A stretch of DNA of 6,427 bases from Symbiobacteriaceae bacterium (GTDB lineage Bacteria > Bacillota_E > Symbiobacteriia > Symbiobacteriales > Symbiobacteriaceae), in assembly GCA_027356675.1 (NCBI GenBank), contig DAHVXO010000303.1, positions 1 through 6,427 of the forward strand, written 5' to 3'. Positions 1 through 6,426 of the stretch are shown here, piece by piece. Position 1 is the first letter of the stretch; every line of letters begins with the position of its first letter. The notes under the pieces were generated by a model. That model did no database searches. It was not told the origin of the DNA and saw nothing but the letters and a program-made list of their open reading frames with translations. Position numbers and translations under genes: made by a program.

Positions 1-462
1 AAAGCCGTCCAGCGGCGGCAGTGGAATCAGGTTGAAGCCGATGAGCACCGCGTTAATCCACACCACCTGGAAGAGCGTCTCGTTCAGTACGCGGTTGTTG
101 TAGCCGAAAAGCAGTCCGTTGTATCCAAGTACGGTGAGGAAGTAAAACACGAGCGCCAGGACCAGGTTCATCCCCACCCCGGCCAGGGAGACGGCGATGT
201 CGCCCCAGACCCGGGGACGGAGCTTGCTGGTGTTGACCTGCACGGGTTTGGCCCAGCCAAAGCCGACCAGGAAGATCAGCAGGGTGCCCAGGGGATCAAG
301 GTGGGCCAGGGGCGATAAGGTCAGCCGCCCCTGCAGCCTTGGCGTGTCGTCGCCGCATAGGTTCGCCACCCAGGCGTGGCCGAACTCGTGGAAGGTAAAG
401 GCCATGAGCACGGCGGGAATCATCATCACCAGTGATTGGAGATCGGGGAACCGACTAGACAA
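1..462 (-). CDS. Site-2 protease family (peptidase M50) membrane metalloprotease, 3' end cut by window edge
   Basis: This is an intramembrane zinc metalloprotease; family members cleave membrane-embedded substrates, but the substrate here cannot be told. The visible 154 residues hold the zinc motif HEFGH (25-29) inside the first hydrophobic segment (about 7-30). Further hydrophobic segments lie at about 55-72, 88-114 and 129-147. The second signature, NLIPLPPLDG (144-153), supplies the third zinc ligand, D152. The GRLTLSPLAHLDPLG stretch (45-59) is typical of the short, PDZ-less bacterial subgroup of roughly 200-230 aa, so perhaps a quarter to a third is missing off the left edge. I chose TTG at 462 because GAGGAGG ends 7 bases upstream and an in-frame TGA at 477-475 excludes longer forms. 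ATG codons at residues 13-14 lack such a site. The start lies 2 bases after the stop of the nucleotidyltransferase gene, so translation is probably coupled. In other Firmicutes this family often sits near scpA/scpB; those genes are not visible here. Confidence 0.93.
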   Translation of the reverse strand, partial: MSSRFPDLQSLVMMIPAVLMAFTFHEFGHAWVANLCGDDTPRLQGRLTLSPLAHLDPLGTLLIFLVGFGWAKPVQVNTSKLRPRVWGDIAVSLAGVGMNLVLALVFYFLTVLGYNGLLFGYNNRVLNETLFQVVWINAVLIGFNLIPLPPLDGF

Positions 463-464
463 GG

Positions 465-3101
465 TCAGGCCTCCTCATTTGCATAGCGCAGAGCCCGCTG
501 CAGCTGTGATTCACGGTCTGGCACAAGGCCGTCCAGCGTGTCGTCGAGCACCTGCACGAGAGCCCGTCCAATCGCCGGTCCTTCCGGGACCCCGGCCTGG
601 GCCAGGTCGTGTCCGGTGATGGCGAGCCGGACGTGCCGCCACTGCCGCCAGTAGCGGGTGACAATCTCCTCTGCGCCCAGGAGGTAGAGCAGGAGAAGCC
701 CTTCCGGCGCATGCTCCCGCAGGAGCCGCACTGCTTCCGACGGTCTGAGGGCCGGTGCCGTGATGGCCGCCAGGGACATTCGCCAGGTGCCCAGGGTGTG
801 GAGCAGCGCCTGACCGGGTTCCCGCCGCAGCCGCAGGTGGGTGGCCGCCGCCACGCCTTCCGCCGGCCCCATGGAGTGGAGCAGGGCCAGCAGCTTGATC
901 GCCCACGGTGCCGCCAGTTGGGCGAGGTCCGGGACCGTCTGGTCCATCTGGTCCACACGGTTGACTAGCCGGCACACGTGCGCTGGAAGCTCTAAGCCCG
1001 GCACAATCTCTTTCAGAGCGCCCAATGACGCCAGCTCCGCCAAGGGACCACCGCTGCAGGGTTCCTGCAGGATCAGCAGCAGTTCGTTGCGCAGCCGCTC
1101 TACGCTGACCCGCCGCAGGAAGCCCTCCGTTACGGCACGGCGAGCCAGATCGGCCGTCTCCGGGTCCAGGGCGAAACTGTAGCGGTGGGCGAAGCGAACG
1201 GCCCGCAAGATCCGGGTCGGGTCCTCGACGAAGCTGAAGGTATGCAAAACGCGAATCTGCCCGGCCTTCAGGTCCCCCAGGCCGCCGTAGAAGTCCACCA
1301 GGCCGGACGGACCGCCGTTCCCCAGCCGCACGGCCATGGCGTTGATGCTGAAATCCCGGCGGTAAAGATCTTCCCGGAGCCCGGCGTGCTCGACCACCGG
1401 CAGGGCGGCGGCATGCTCATAGAACTCCCGGCGTGCTGAGGCGATGTCGATGCGCAAGGGCGCCCCGGACCGGGGACCGGGCAGAAACAGATGCGCACTG
1501 CCAAACCGCTTCACCTGTTTGACCGTGGCGCCGAGCGTCGCACCGAGCCGCTCTGCGTAAGCGATGCCGTCGCCTTCCACGACGATGTCCACATCCAGAT
1601 TCGGGCGGTCCAATAGGAGATCCCGGACGAAGCCACCCACCGCAAAAGCTGACGTGCCCATCTCGCTTGCGACGGTGCCGGCTACGTTCAGGTGTGAGCG
1701 CAGTTCCGGGGAGAGCCCCTCCAAGCCGCGCCGTACGAGCGCCGCACCGGGATCGTCGGCGTCTGCGGGTCCCGGGGCGGAGGGGCCAGCATAGAGCGTC
1801 CGATGCCACCGGGGCGGCAGGCCGCCGTAGAGCAGTCCCAGCAGGTCGCTCCGGGAGACGATGCCCACCAGGTTTCCATCCTCCACCACCGGCACCCGGC
1901 CAATATCCCGCTCGATCATGAGCGCCTGGATCTCGTCCAGGGGCGTCTGTGGGGTGACCGTGTAGACCTTGCGGATCATCATCCCCTTGACGGGAGCGTG
2001 CATGAGCCCGTGCCGCCGGGCCTTCTCGGCATCGCGCAGGGAGATGATGCCCTTGAGGCGTCCGGTCTCGTCCACCACAGGCAATCCCGAATGGCCGTAC
2101 CGGAGCATCAGCCGCTCTGCATCCCTGACAGGCAGCTCCTCCAACACGCTCTTGACCGGACCGGTCATGGTATCGGCTGCTGCCAACGGACGCTCAACCA
2201 CTCGCGCCAGCGCCGCCTCCACTTGCTCCAGGACGGTGTGGGCCCCTAGCCCCTTGACCACCGCCGATGCGGCTGAGGGGTGGCCGCCGCCGCCGAAGGG
2301 CAGCATCACTCTGGCTGCGTCCACCCAGGGGACTTCGCTGCGACCCACAAGGTAGACCCGATCCCCCATGCGGACGGCTGCGAAGAGCGCCGGGGCGGGA
2401 TCGATCGCCTGCGCCCCATGTACGACCGCAGCCAGCCCGCTCACGTATTCACGGGTCTCGCCCTCCAACAGGCGGATCCGCACCCCCTGGACTCCGATGG
2501 TCCGGCTGTGCGCCTGGATTTGCTGCAGCAGGCTGTGCTGCGCCGGGGTGAGTCCCGTCTGAAGGAACCGGGCCATGGCCCGCAGGTTCGCCCCATGAGC
2601 AAGCAGAAAGGCCGCGGCGCGGGCGTCCCGGTCCGTGGTGCTGGTGAAGCTGAGCGAGCCCGTATCGGCGTAAATCCCCAGCAGCATTGCGGTCGCCTGC
2701 ACCGGCGTCACCGTGGCGCCAGATTCCGCGATGATCTCAGCAAGGAGGGTGCAGGTCGAACCGACCAGGTCCCGCACCTCCACAGCCGCCGGCAGGTCCC
2801 CATCCTCGGGGGGATGGTGATCAAAGACGTGGACCTCGCAACGCGCCGCCACTGCCCTGAGGTCGGCCAGGCGCACCGGGTCGGCGGTATCCACCACGAC
2901 CGCGCGGCTGACCGTCTGCAGGTCGACATCGCGCGCCGTCCGGATGCGCAACGTATACCGGTGGAGCGAGATGAACTCCCCGGCCGCCCGGGTCGGTGGT
3001 CCCGGCAGCACGATGACCGCCTGCGGATAGAGCACCTGAGCGCCGACGGCAGCCCCCAGTGCGTCCAAGTCCGTATTGATGTGCGGGATAATGATATCCA
3101 T
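465..3101 (-). CDS. DHH/DHHA1-CBS-CBS-tRNA nucleotidyltransferase fusion (CCA- or A-adding enzyme), 878 aa
   Basis: The C-terminal half is a class II tRNA nucleotidyltransferase that adds CCA, or only the final A, to tRNA 3' ends. It shows GGFVRD (489-494), catalytic LDVD (D503, D505), the loop and motif RREFYE...EDLYRRDFSINAMA (557-590), the nucleotide-selecting EDPTR (626-630) and RAVRFAHRYSF (633-643). The tail GHDLAQAGVPEGPAIG (830-845) is the usual tRNA-binding end. The N-terminal 300 residues are a DHH phosphoesterase with HINTDLDALG (7-16), D71, DHH (94-96), YADTGS (144-149) and a DHHA1 signature GGGGHPSAA (270-278). Two CBS domains follow at about 310-362 and 372-425. All expected DHH metal ligands are present, so the domain may be active. 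This fusion is known; Aquifex has a comparable large A-adding enzyme. Which bases it adds cannot be told from sequence alone. I start at ATG 3101, where the family's first strand (MDIIIPH) begins, with GGGAGTG 8 bases upstream. An in-frame ATG at 3185 would add 28 atypical residues. Confidence 0.95.
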   Translation of the reverse strand: MDIIIPHINTDLDALGAAVGAQVLYPQAVIVLPGPPTRAAGEFISLHRYTLRIRTARDVDLQTVSRAVVVDTADPVRLADLRAVAARCEVHVFDHHPPEDGDLPAAVEVRDLVGSTCTLLAEIIAESGATVTPVQATAMLLGIYADTGSLSFTSTTDRDARAAAFLLAHGANLRAMARFLQTGLTPAQHSLLQQIQAHSRTIGVQGVRIRLLEGETREYVSGLAAVVHGAQAIDPAPALFAAVRMGDRVYLVGRSEVPWVDAARVMLPFGGGGHPSAASAVVKGLGAHTVLEQVEAALARVVERPLAAADTMTGPVKSVLEELPVRDAERLMLRYGHSGLPVVDETGRLKGIISLRDAEKARRHGLMHAPVKGMMIRKVYTVTPQTPLDEIQALMIERDIGRVPVVEDGNLVGIVSRSDLLGLLYGGLPPRWHRTLYAGPSAPGPADADDPGAALVRRGLEGLSPELRSHLNVAGTVASEMGTSAFAVGGFVRDLLLDRPNLDVDIVVEGDGIAYAERLGATLGATVKQVKRFGSAHLFLPGPRSGAPLRIDIASARREFYEHAAALPVVEHAGLREDLYRRDFSINAMAVRLGNGGPSGLVDFYGGLGDLKAGQIRVLHTFSFVEDPTRILRAVRFAHRYSFALDPETADLARRAVTEGFLRRVSVERLRNELLLILQEPCSGGPLAELASLGALKEIVPGLELPAHVCRLVNRVDQMDQTVPDLAQLAAPWAIKLLALLHSMGPAEGVAAATHLRLRREPGQALLHTLGTWRMSLAAITAPALRPSEAVRLLREHAPEGLLLLYLLGAEEIVTRYWRQWRHVRLAITGHDLAQAGVPEGPAIGRALVQVLDDTLDGLVPDRESQLQRALRYANEEA
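470..476 (-). promoter_or_regulatory. Shine-Dalgarno for the M50 protease, inside the upstream gene's last codons
   Basis: GAGGAGG on the minus strand encodes part of the C-terminal Asn-Glu-Glu-Ala of the nucleotidyltransferase. It stands 7 bases before the TTG start of the protease. The upstream stop codon lies between the site and the start, an arrangement that suggests terminating ribosomes re-initiate. The site decides the start in favour of TTG. Confidence 0.8.
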
Positions 3102-3170
3102 ACGTCGCTCACTCCCGTGGATAATCCTTCTACTTTGCCATCCCGGGAGTCCAACCCTCTTTTTCCTGTG
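3102..3170 (-). promoter_or_regulatory. Upstream region of the nucleotidyltransferase-protease operon, weak promoter candidate
   Basis: The leftward operon must be transcribed from this short divergent gap or from inside the TPR gene. The best pair I see is TTGGAC (3154-3149) and TAGAAG (3132-3127), 16 bases apart, with 3/6 and 4/6 matches to the sigma-70/A consensus. The ribosome site GGGAGTG lies at 3116-3110. The promoter call is weak. Confidence 0.25.
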
Positions 3171-3199
3171 TTGTGCCAGACCCACATGTTGGCTATAAT
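3171..3199 (+). promoter_or_regulatory. Sigma-A-type promoter for the TPR-like gene
   Basis: A perfect -10 box TATAAT (3194-3199) stands 17 bases after a partial -35 box TTGTGC (3171-3176). Transcription would start near 3206, giving a leader of about 35 bases with the ribosome site AGGGAGGGG (3223-3231). The spacing is ideal and the -10 stands out in GC-rich DNA. The poor -35 suggests modest strength or help from an activator. Confidence 0.65.
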
Positions 3200-3222
3200 G
3201 GAAACGCCATCACGCCGACACC

Positions 3223-3231
3223 AGGGAGGGG
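3223..3231 (+). promoter_or_regulatory. Shine-Dalgarno that sets the start of the TPR-like gene
   Basis: AGGGAGGGG lies 8 bases before ATG 3240. A second ATG at 3232, in another frame, and an in-frame GTG at 3234 are too close to this site (0 and 2 bases) to be used. Confidence 0.75.
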
Positions 3232-3239
3232 ATGTGCAA

Positions 3240-4169
3240 ATGTCAGGCCACGCAGCCGTGCCCGAGACGTCCGGGTTGGACGAATACCAGCGCCTCCTGG
3301 CATTGCTGGATGAGCGCCGCTTCGATGAGGCGCAGGTCCGGGGCCGCGTGCTCCTGGAGCGGCCGGAGATCTCCCTGCTCGCCCGCGCCAAGACGCACAA
3401 CCTACTCTGCTGGACGTTTGTGGAAGGGCTGAAGCGTGCCGCTGCGGAGGCCACGCTGCACGGCGAAGAGGCGGTCCGGCTGGCGGCGGGGCTGGGGGAG
3501 CGCTCTGTGTATGCCCAGGCGCTCTGCAACCTGGCAAGCGCGCAGTATCAATTGGGCAATTGGGATATTGCCGGTGAGCTTTACCGCGAGCTGATGAGCG
3601 TGCTGGAGACAGACCCCGGGCTGGTGCCGTTTGGGCAAGTTCTGGCACATCAGGGTCTCGCCCAGTTGGCCCTGGTCAAGGGGGATCCCACCGAGGCGCT
3701 CCGGCTCCTGGACTCGGCCAGGGCGTGGTGCACGCCGGACAGCGCCGGAGTCCTCCTGGCGGATTTGGACCGGCGGCGCGTGCTCGCACTCCTGGCCCTC
3801 CATGAAGTGGAGCGGGCCGCCGCAATCATGGCAACGGTTGACGAGGACGCGGTCCCCGCTGGCCCCCGGGGCCTCTGGTGGAAGACGCACGTGCGCTTTA
3901 CCCGGACCCGGGTGGAACTGGCCCGGGGGCACTGGATCACGGCTCGCACCATGGCCGCCAACACACTTGCTTTGGCACGGGAGTTGGGTGACCTGCCAGT
4001 GGTGGCCGAGTGCCTGTGCCTCCAGGCCCTGGTGGACCAGGCAGAGGGCCGCAAGGAGGCCGGGCGGCGAGCCCGGGCGGCCCTGACCAGCGCCATCGCC
4101 TCTGGCCGGCGCGATGTGACGCAGGATGTGCGGGAGCGGCTCAAGGACCTCCTGACCACCGGAATCTGA
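3240..4169 (+). CDS. TPR-like helical repeat protein, 309 aa, function unknown
   Basis: I recognise the fold but not the specific function. Nearly the whole chain reads as paired amphipathic helices with tetratricopeptide-like spacing, roughly at 16-42, 51-88, 89-126, 135-163, 174-202, 216-253 and 254-290. The clearest unit is YAQALCNLASAQYQLGNWDI (91-110) followed by AGELYRELMSV, with the small/large residue pattern and G-N-W turn of TPRs. LAHQGLAQLALVKGDPTEAL (135-154) is a second good match. There is no signal peptide, membrane segment, helix-turn-helix or catalytic motif, so a cytoplasmic protein-binding scaffold or sensor is likely. Similar helical arrays form the C-terminal halves of Rap-type and HTH-TPR regulators in Gram-positive bacteria; here the effector half is absent. 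The gene has its own promoter and is divergent from the nucleotidyltransferase operon. The reading frame stays open far upstream (to 2280), but that part is antisense to the operon and is not used. Confidence 0.85.
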   Translation: MSGHAAVPETSGLDEYQRLLALLDERRFDEAQVRGRVLLERPEISLLARAKTHNLLCWTFVEGLKRAAAEATLHGEEAVRLAAGLGERSVYAQALCNLASAQYQLGNWDIAGELYRELMSVLETDPGLVPFGQVLAHQGLAQLALVKGDPTEALRLLDSARAWCTPDSAGVLLADLDRRRVLALLALHEVERAAAIMATVDEDAVPAGPRGLWWKTHVRFTRTRVELARGHWITARTMAANTLALARELGDLPVVAECLCLQALVDQAEGRKEAGRRARAALTSAIASGRRDVTQDVRERLKDLLTTGI

Positions 4170-4362
4170 CAGCGTCGGCGCTCTGTGCGGTACAGTTACA
4201 ACGCACGGGGCGCCGTTGGTTACCTGGCTCTGCCGAGGAGCAGCCAGGAGAGCAGGGCAATCTGGACCAGCATCGTGTTATTGATGGTAGTCGTCTCAAA
4301 GGGTGCCAACACATTCTGGGTATGCGCCCATAGTAACGTTGTCGTGAAAGGATGAGACCGCC
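4170..4362 (+). other. 193-base gap with potential hairpins (leader of the next gene or end of the TPR transcript)
   Basis: No gene is seen here. Inverted repeats are CAACG/CGTTG (4199-4203 and 4214-4218), CCTGGCT/AGCCAGG (4223-4229 and 4242-4248, 7 bp, loop 12) and GGGTGC/GCGCCC (4301-4306 and 4324-4329, 6 bp with one G-U pair). None has a following U-run, so a standard terminator is not supported. I do not recognise a T-box, lysine or other named riboswitch. A weak promoter-like pair, CTGACA (4166-4171) and TACAGT (4191-4196) at a wide 19-base spacing, would yield a leader of about 160 bases for the following gene. AAGGA (4348-4352) is the ribosome site of that gene. Confidence 0.35.
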
Positions 4363-4947
4363 ATGTTTACCGGCGGAACTTTGATCCGCCGCTTCGACGG
4401 GTTCCGCCGCCTTTGCCGCCACGCTGCGGTAGAGTTCGGCTACGCCCTCGACATGCCAGATGCAGACCTGCTGCTGGCCAATCGGGTGCTCGCCGCCCTG
4501 GGCGGTCCGCCCGCTGCCTCAGAGGTCCGGGGTCGGTTTGCCGGCGATGGCCTGGCCCTCCTTCTACTCTTCCTGCTGACGCAGGAGATTCCCTGCCGGA
4601 TTGGCCTCCTGGGCCGCTCTGAAGGGGAACTGGCCCGGGTCAAAGGCTTGGTCCACCTGCTGGGTCAAGCCGCCTATCCCACCATGAGTGGCGGGGCACC
4701 CTTACAGTTCCAGGAGATCGTCCGGGAACTTGGGTCCGGCGGGGCTGTTTTACGGCCCTGCTTCCGCTACGACGCCGATGGGGAGCCTACCGAACTGGTG
4801 CTTGAGGGCGCGGCGGGGCTACTGCGGACCGCCGCTGACGGTGGCCCATTCACGCTGGCAATCCTGGTTGGTAAGGGCCCCGGGCCTGCACCGGTGATCG
4901 CCCCCGGCGGCCCCCTCCATCCTGCGGTCCTCATCGTGACCCCCTGA
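4363..4947 (+). CDS. Hypothetical protein, 194 aa, family not recognised
   Basis: I do not recognise this protein. The frame looks coding: it is open for 194 codons, has GC-rich third positions like its neighbours, starts with ATG 10 bases after AAGGA, and no competing long frame lies opposite. The N-terminus is basic and aromatic (LIRRFDGFRRLCRH, 7-20). A short hydrophobic run (LALLLLFLLTQ, 64-74) is probably too short for a membrane span and may be a buried helix. The middle has LGRSEGELARVKGLVHLLGQ (83-102), which could be a helix pair. The C-terminal third is rich in Gly and Pro (KGPGPAPVIAPGGPLHP, 171-187) and ends in a hydrophobic strand (AVLIVTP). No Cys/His metal cluster, signal peptide or nucleotide-binding loop is evident. 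It lies in the same direction as the TPR-like gene across a 193-base gap and converges on lysA. It may share a transcript with the TPR gene or have its own promoter. Confidence 0.75.
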   Translation: MFTGGTLIRRFDGFRRLCRHAAVEFGYALDMPDADLLLANRVLAALGGPPAASEVRGRFAGDGLALLLLFLLTQEIPCRIGLLGRSEGELARVKGLVHLLGQAAYPTMSGGAPLQFQEIVRELGSGGAVLRPCFRYDADGEPTELVLEGAAGLLRTAADGGPFTLAILVGKGPGPAPVIAPGGPLHPAVLIVTP

Positions 4948-4961
4948 GCCGCCACATATAG

Positions 4962-5001
4962 AAGCAGCGGACCAGCCGTCAACAGGCGTGGTCCGCTGCT
5001 T
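4962..5001. terminator. Bidirectional hairpin between the convergent hypothetical gene and lysA
   Basis: A perfect 13-bp inverted repeat, AAGCAGCGGACCA (4962-4974) and TGGTCCGCTGCTT (4989-5001), encloses a 14-base loop. It sits 14 bases after the stop of the 194-aa gene and 26 bases after the lysA stop on the other strand. The position and strong GC-rich stem fit a shared terminator. There is no proper U-tract on either side: TGTGTATGCTT follows on plus and CTATATGTGG on minus. It would therefore be an atypical or U-poor terminator, or an mRNA-protecting stem. Confidence 0.75.
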
Positions 5002-5027
5002 GTGTATGCTTCAGTTCAGCCACGGCC

Positions 5028-6368
5028 CTACCGGGACCTCACGCTGGCCTGCAGCCGTTCGGGTACCAGGTCGAAGGCGGACATCTCCTCGAAACTCTCC
5101 CGCCGCACCACCAGATCCGCCTTCCCTTCCGACACGAAAACCACGGCCGGCTTGGGGTACCTGTTATAGTGCGAGGCCATGGAGTAATTGTAAGCACCAG
5201 TGGTGAACACGGCGAGCAAGTCGCCGGTGGTCACATCGCTGGCCATCTTGGCGTCCTCGATCAACCGGTCGCCAGACTCGCAGTAGCGCCCGACCACGCT
5301 GACGCTCTTTTCCGCCGGGACTGCGAGCTTATTGGCCACCGCACACTCGTAAACCGCCTGGTAGAGTGCGGGACGGATGTTGTCACCCATACCGCCGTCC
5401 ACCGAGACATACGTGCGAACGCCCGGAATCTCTTTCACCGTCCCGATGGTGTAGAGCGTTGTGCCAGCTTCGCCCACGATGGAACGGCCGGGCTCCAGCG
5501 TGAGGCGCGGTGGTGTCAGACCCAGTTCAGCGCAGGTGCTCAGGACGGCGTCGCCAAGGAACTTGACCAGCGCCTCGGGCGTCTTGGGCGTATCTTCGTC
5601 GGTGTAGCGCACACCCAGACCGCCGCCCAGGTTGAGTTCACCGGCCGCAAAGCCCGTCTCCGCCTTCACGTCGGCCACGAAGCGCAGCATGGTGCGAATC
5701 GCAACGGCGTACCCTTCGAAGTCGAAAATCTGTGAACCGATATGGCAGTGGAAACCGGCCAACTCCACGTGGGGGAGCGCCAGGGCCTTCTTGGTCGCCA
5801 CCATGGCCAGATCCATTTCGATGGGGATACCAAACTTGGAGTCCAACTGGCCAGTGCTGATGTAGTGATGCGTGTGCGCCGAAACCCCAGGGGTCAGGCG
5901 CAGGTAGATCTTCGGGGTGATCCCGACCTTCCAGGCGATCTGGCCCAATAATTCCAACTCATGGACGGAGTCGACCACGATCCGGCCCACGCCCGCCTTC
6001 AGCGACAACTCGATCTCCTCGACGGTCTTGTTGTTGCCATGGAAATAGGTCTTGGCCATGGGAAAGCCCGCCTTCAGGGCCGTGGCAATCTCACCGCCGG
6101 AGACCACATCCAGGCTCATATGCTCCTGCTCCACCAGGGCCACCATGGCGGCGCAGAGGAACGCCTTGGAGGCGTATGCGACCTCAGCGTTGGGGTAGTA
6201 TTTGGCGCAGGCGTTTACGTACGCACGGCAATTGTGGCGGATCAAGGCTTCGTCCATGATGTAAAGTGGGGTGCCATACTCGCGGGCGAGGTCGACAGTA
6301 TCGACACCGCCGACGGTCAGATGCCCCTGTTCGTTGCTGGAAGCAGTCCCATGAAAGTTCAACTTCAT
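5028..6368 (-). CDS. lysA: Diaminopimelate decarboxylase
   Basis: This PLP enzyme decarboxylates meso-diaminopimelate to L-lysine, the last step of the DAP pathway, in the cytoplasm. At 446 aa it is full length. The alanine-racemase-like barrel carries the PLP lysine in YASKAF (K68), HCHIGSQ (207-213), the phosphate-binding GGG (248-250) and EPGRS (292-296). The C-terminal sheet domain carries DGGMGDNIRPALY (324-336), the CESGD loop (363-367) that completes the partner subunit's active site in the family dimer, and GAYNYSMAS (391-399). The N-terminal pattern HGT...N..GHL..GG.DT (6-24) is typical of the family and supports ATG 6368; an in-frame TAG at 6389-6387 rules out a longer form. The nearest purine-rich site, AGGGGG (6388-6383), is 14 bases away, longer than usual. 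The gene is probably monocistronic at its 3' end because of the terminator behind it. No lysine riboswitch is visible in the 59 bases upstream. Confidence 0.97.
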   Translation of the reverse strand: MKLNFHGTASSNEQGHLTVGGVDTVDLAREYGTPLYIMDEALIRHNCRAYVNACAKYYPNAEVAYASKAFLCAAMVALVEQEHMSLDVVSGGEIATALKAGFPMAKTYFHGNNKTVEEIELSLKAGVGRIVVDSVHELELLGQIAWKVGITPKIYLRLTPGVSAHTHHYISTGQLDSKFGIPIEMDLAMVATKKALALPHVELAGFHCHIGSQIFDFEGYAVAIRTMLRFVADVKAETGFAAGELNLGGGLGVRYTDEDTPKTPEALVKFLGDAVLSTCAELGLTPPRLTLEPGRSIVGEAGTTLYTIGTVKEIPGVRTYVSVDGGMGDNIRPALYQAVYECAVANKLAVPAEKSVSVVGRYCESGDRLIEDAKMASDVTTGDLLAVFTTGAYNYSMASHYNRYPKPAVVFVSEGKADLVVRRESFEEMSAFDLVPERLQASVRSR

Positions 6369-6392
6369 ATTGGTTCGGTCGGCCCCCTACAT

Positions 6393-6426
6393 GCCTGACA
6401 TTATGTGCATTACCATCACATCAGGC
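6393..6426. repeat. Nested inverted repeats upstream of lysA
   Basis: GCCTGA (6393-6398) and TCAGGC (6421-6426) form a 6-bp inverted repeat around a 22-base centre. Inside it, ATGTG (6403-6407) and CACAT (6417-6421) form a second one. The pair spans the candidate -10 box of lysA. It could be an operator or a weak stem at the end of an upstream leftward gene outside the window. It could also be chance. Confidence 0.3.
6400..6405 (-). promoter_or_regulatory. Candidate -10 box for lysA
   Basis: CATAAT on the minus strand (5/6 match to TATAAT) lies 32 bases before the lysA ATG. The corresponding -35 box would fall at the edge of the window; only AGCCTG (6427-6422) is visible at 16-base spacing, a poor match. 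The call rests on the -10 alone. Confidence 0.3.

Noticed and set aside
3102..3185. Longer start (ATG 3185) for the nucleotidyltransferase fusion
   Set aside because: The extra 28 residues are basic and unlike the family; DHH proteins of this type begin with the strand that starts at ATG 3101, which has its own ribosome site.
2280..3239. Open plus-strand frame extending the TPR-like gene upstream to give 629 aa
   Set aside because: It is antisense to the DHH-CBS coding region, has no TPR character before residue Met at 3240, and the promoter and ribosome site lie at 3171-3231, inside the would-be coding region.
3232..3432. 66-codon frame starting at the ATG immediately after the TPR gene's ribosome site
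   Set aside because: There is no spacing between the ribosome site and this ATG, and the frame lies inside the TPR gene with an unlikely composition.
4223..4248. Intrinsic terminator for the TPR-like gene
   Set aside because: A 7-bp stem with a 12-base loop and no following U-run is too weak to call; it is kept only as a potential hairpin.
4141..4422. 93-codon minus-strand frame across the 4170-4362 gap
   Set aside because: It overlaps both flanking plus-strand genes, and its composition (scattered Arg, Cys, Trp) is not protein-like.
5169..5735. 188-codon plus-strand frame opposite lysA
   Set aside because: It is an antisense shadow of a clear, full-length lysA and has no ribosome site or recognisable domain; long opposite frames are common in GC-rich DNA.
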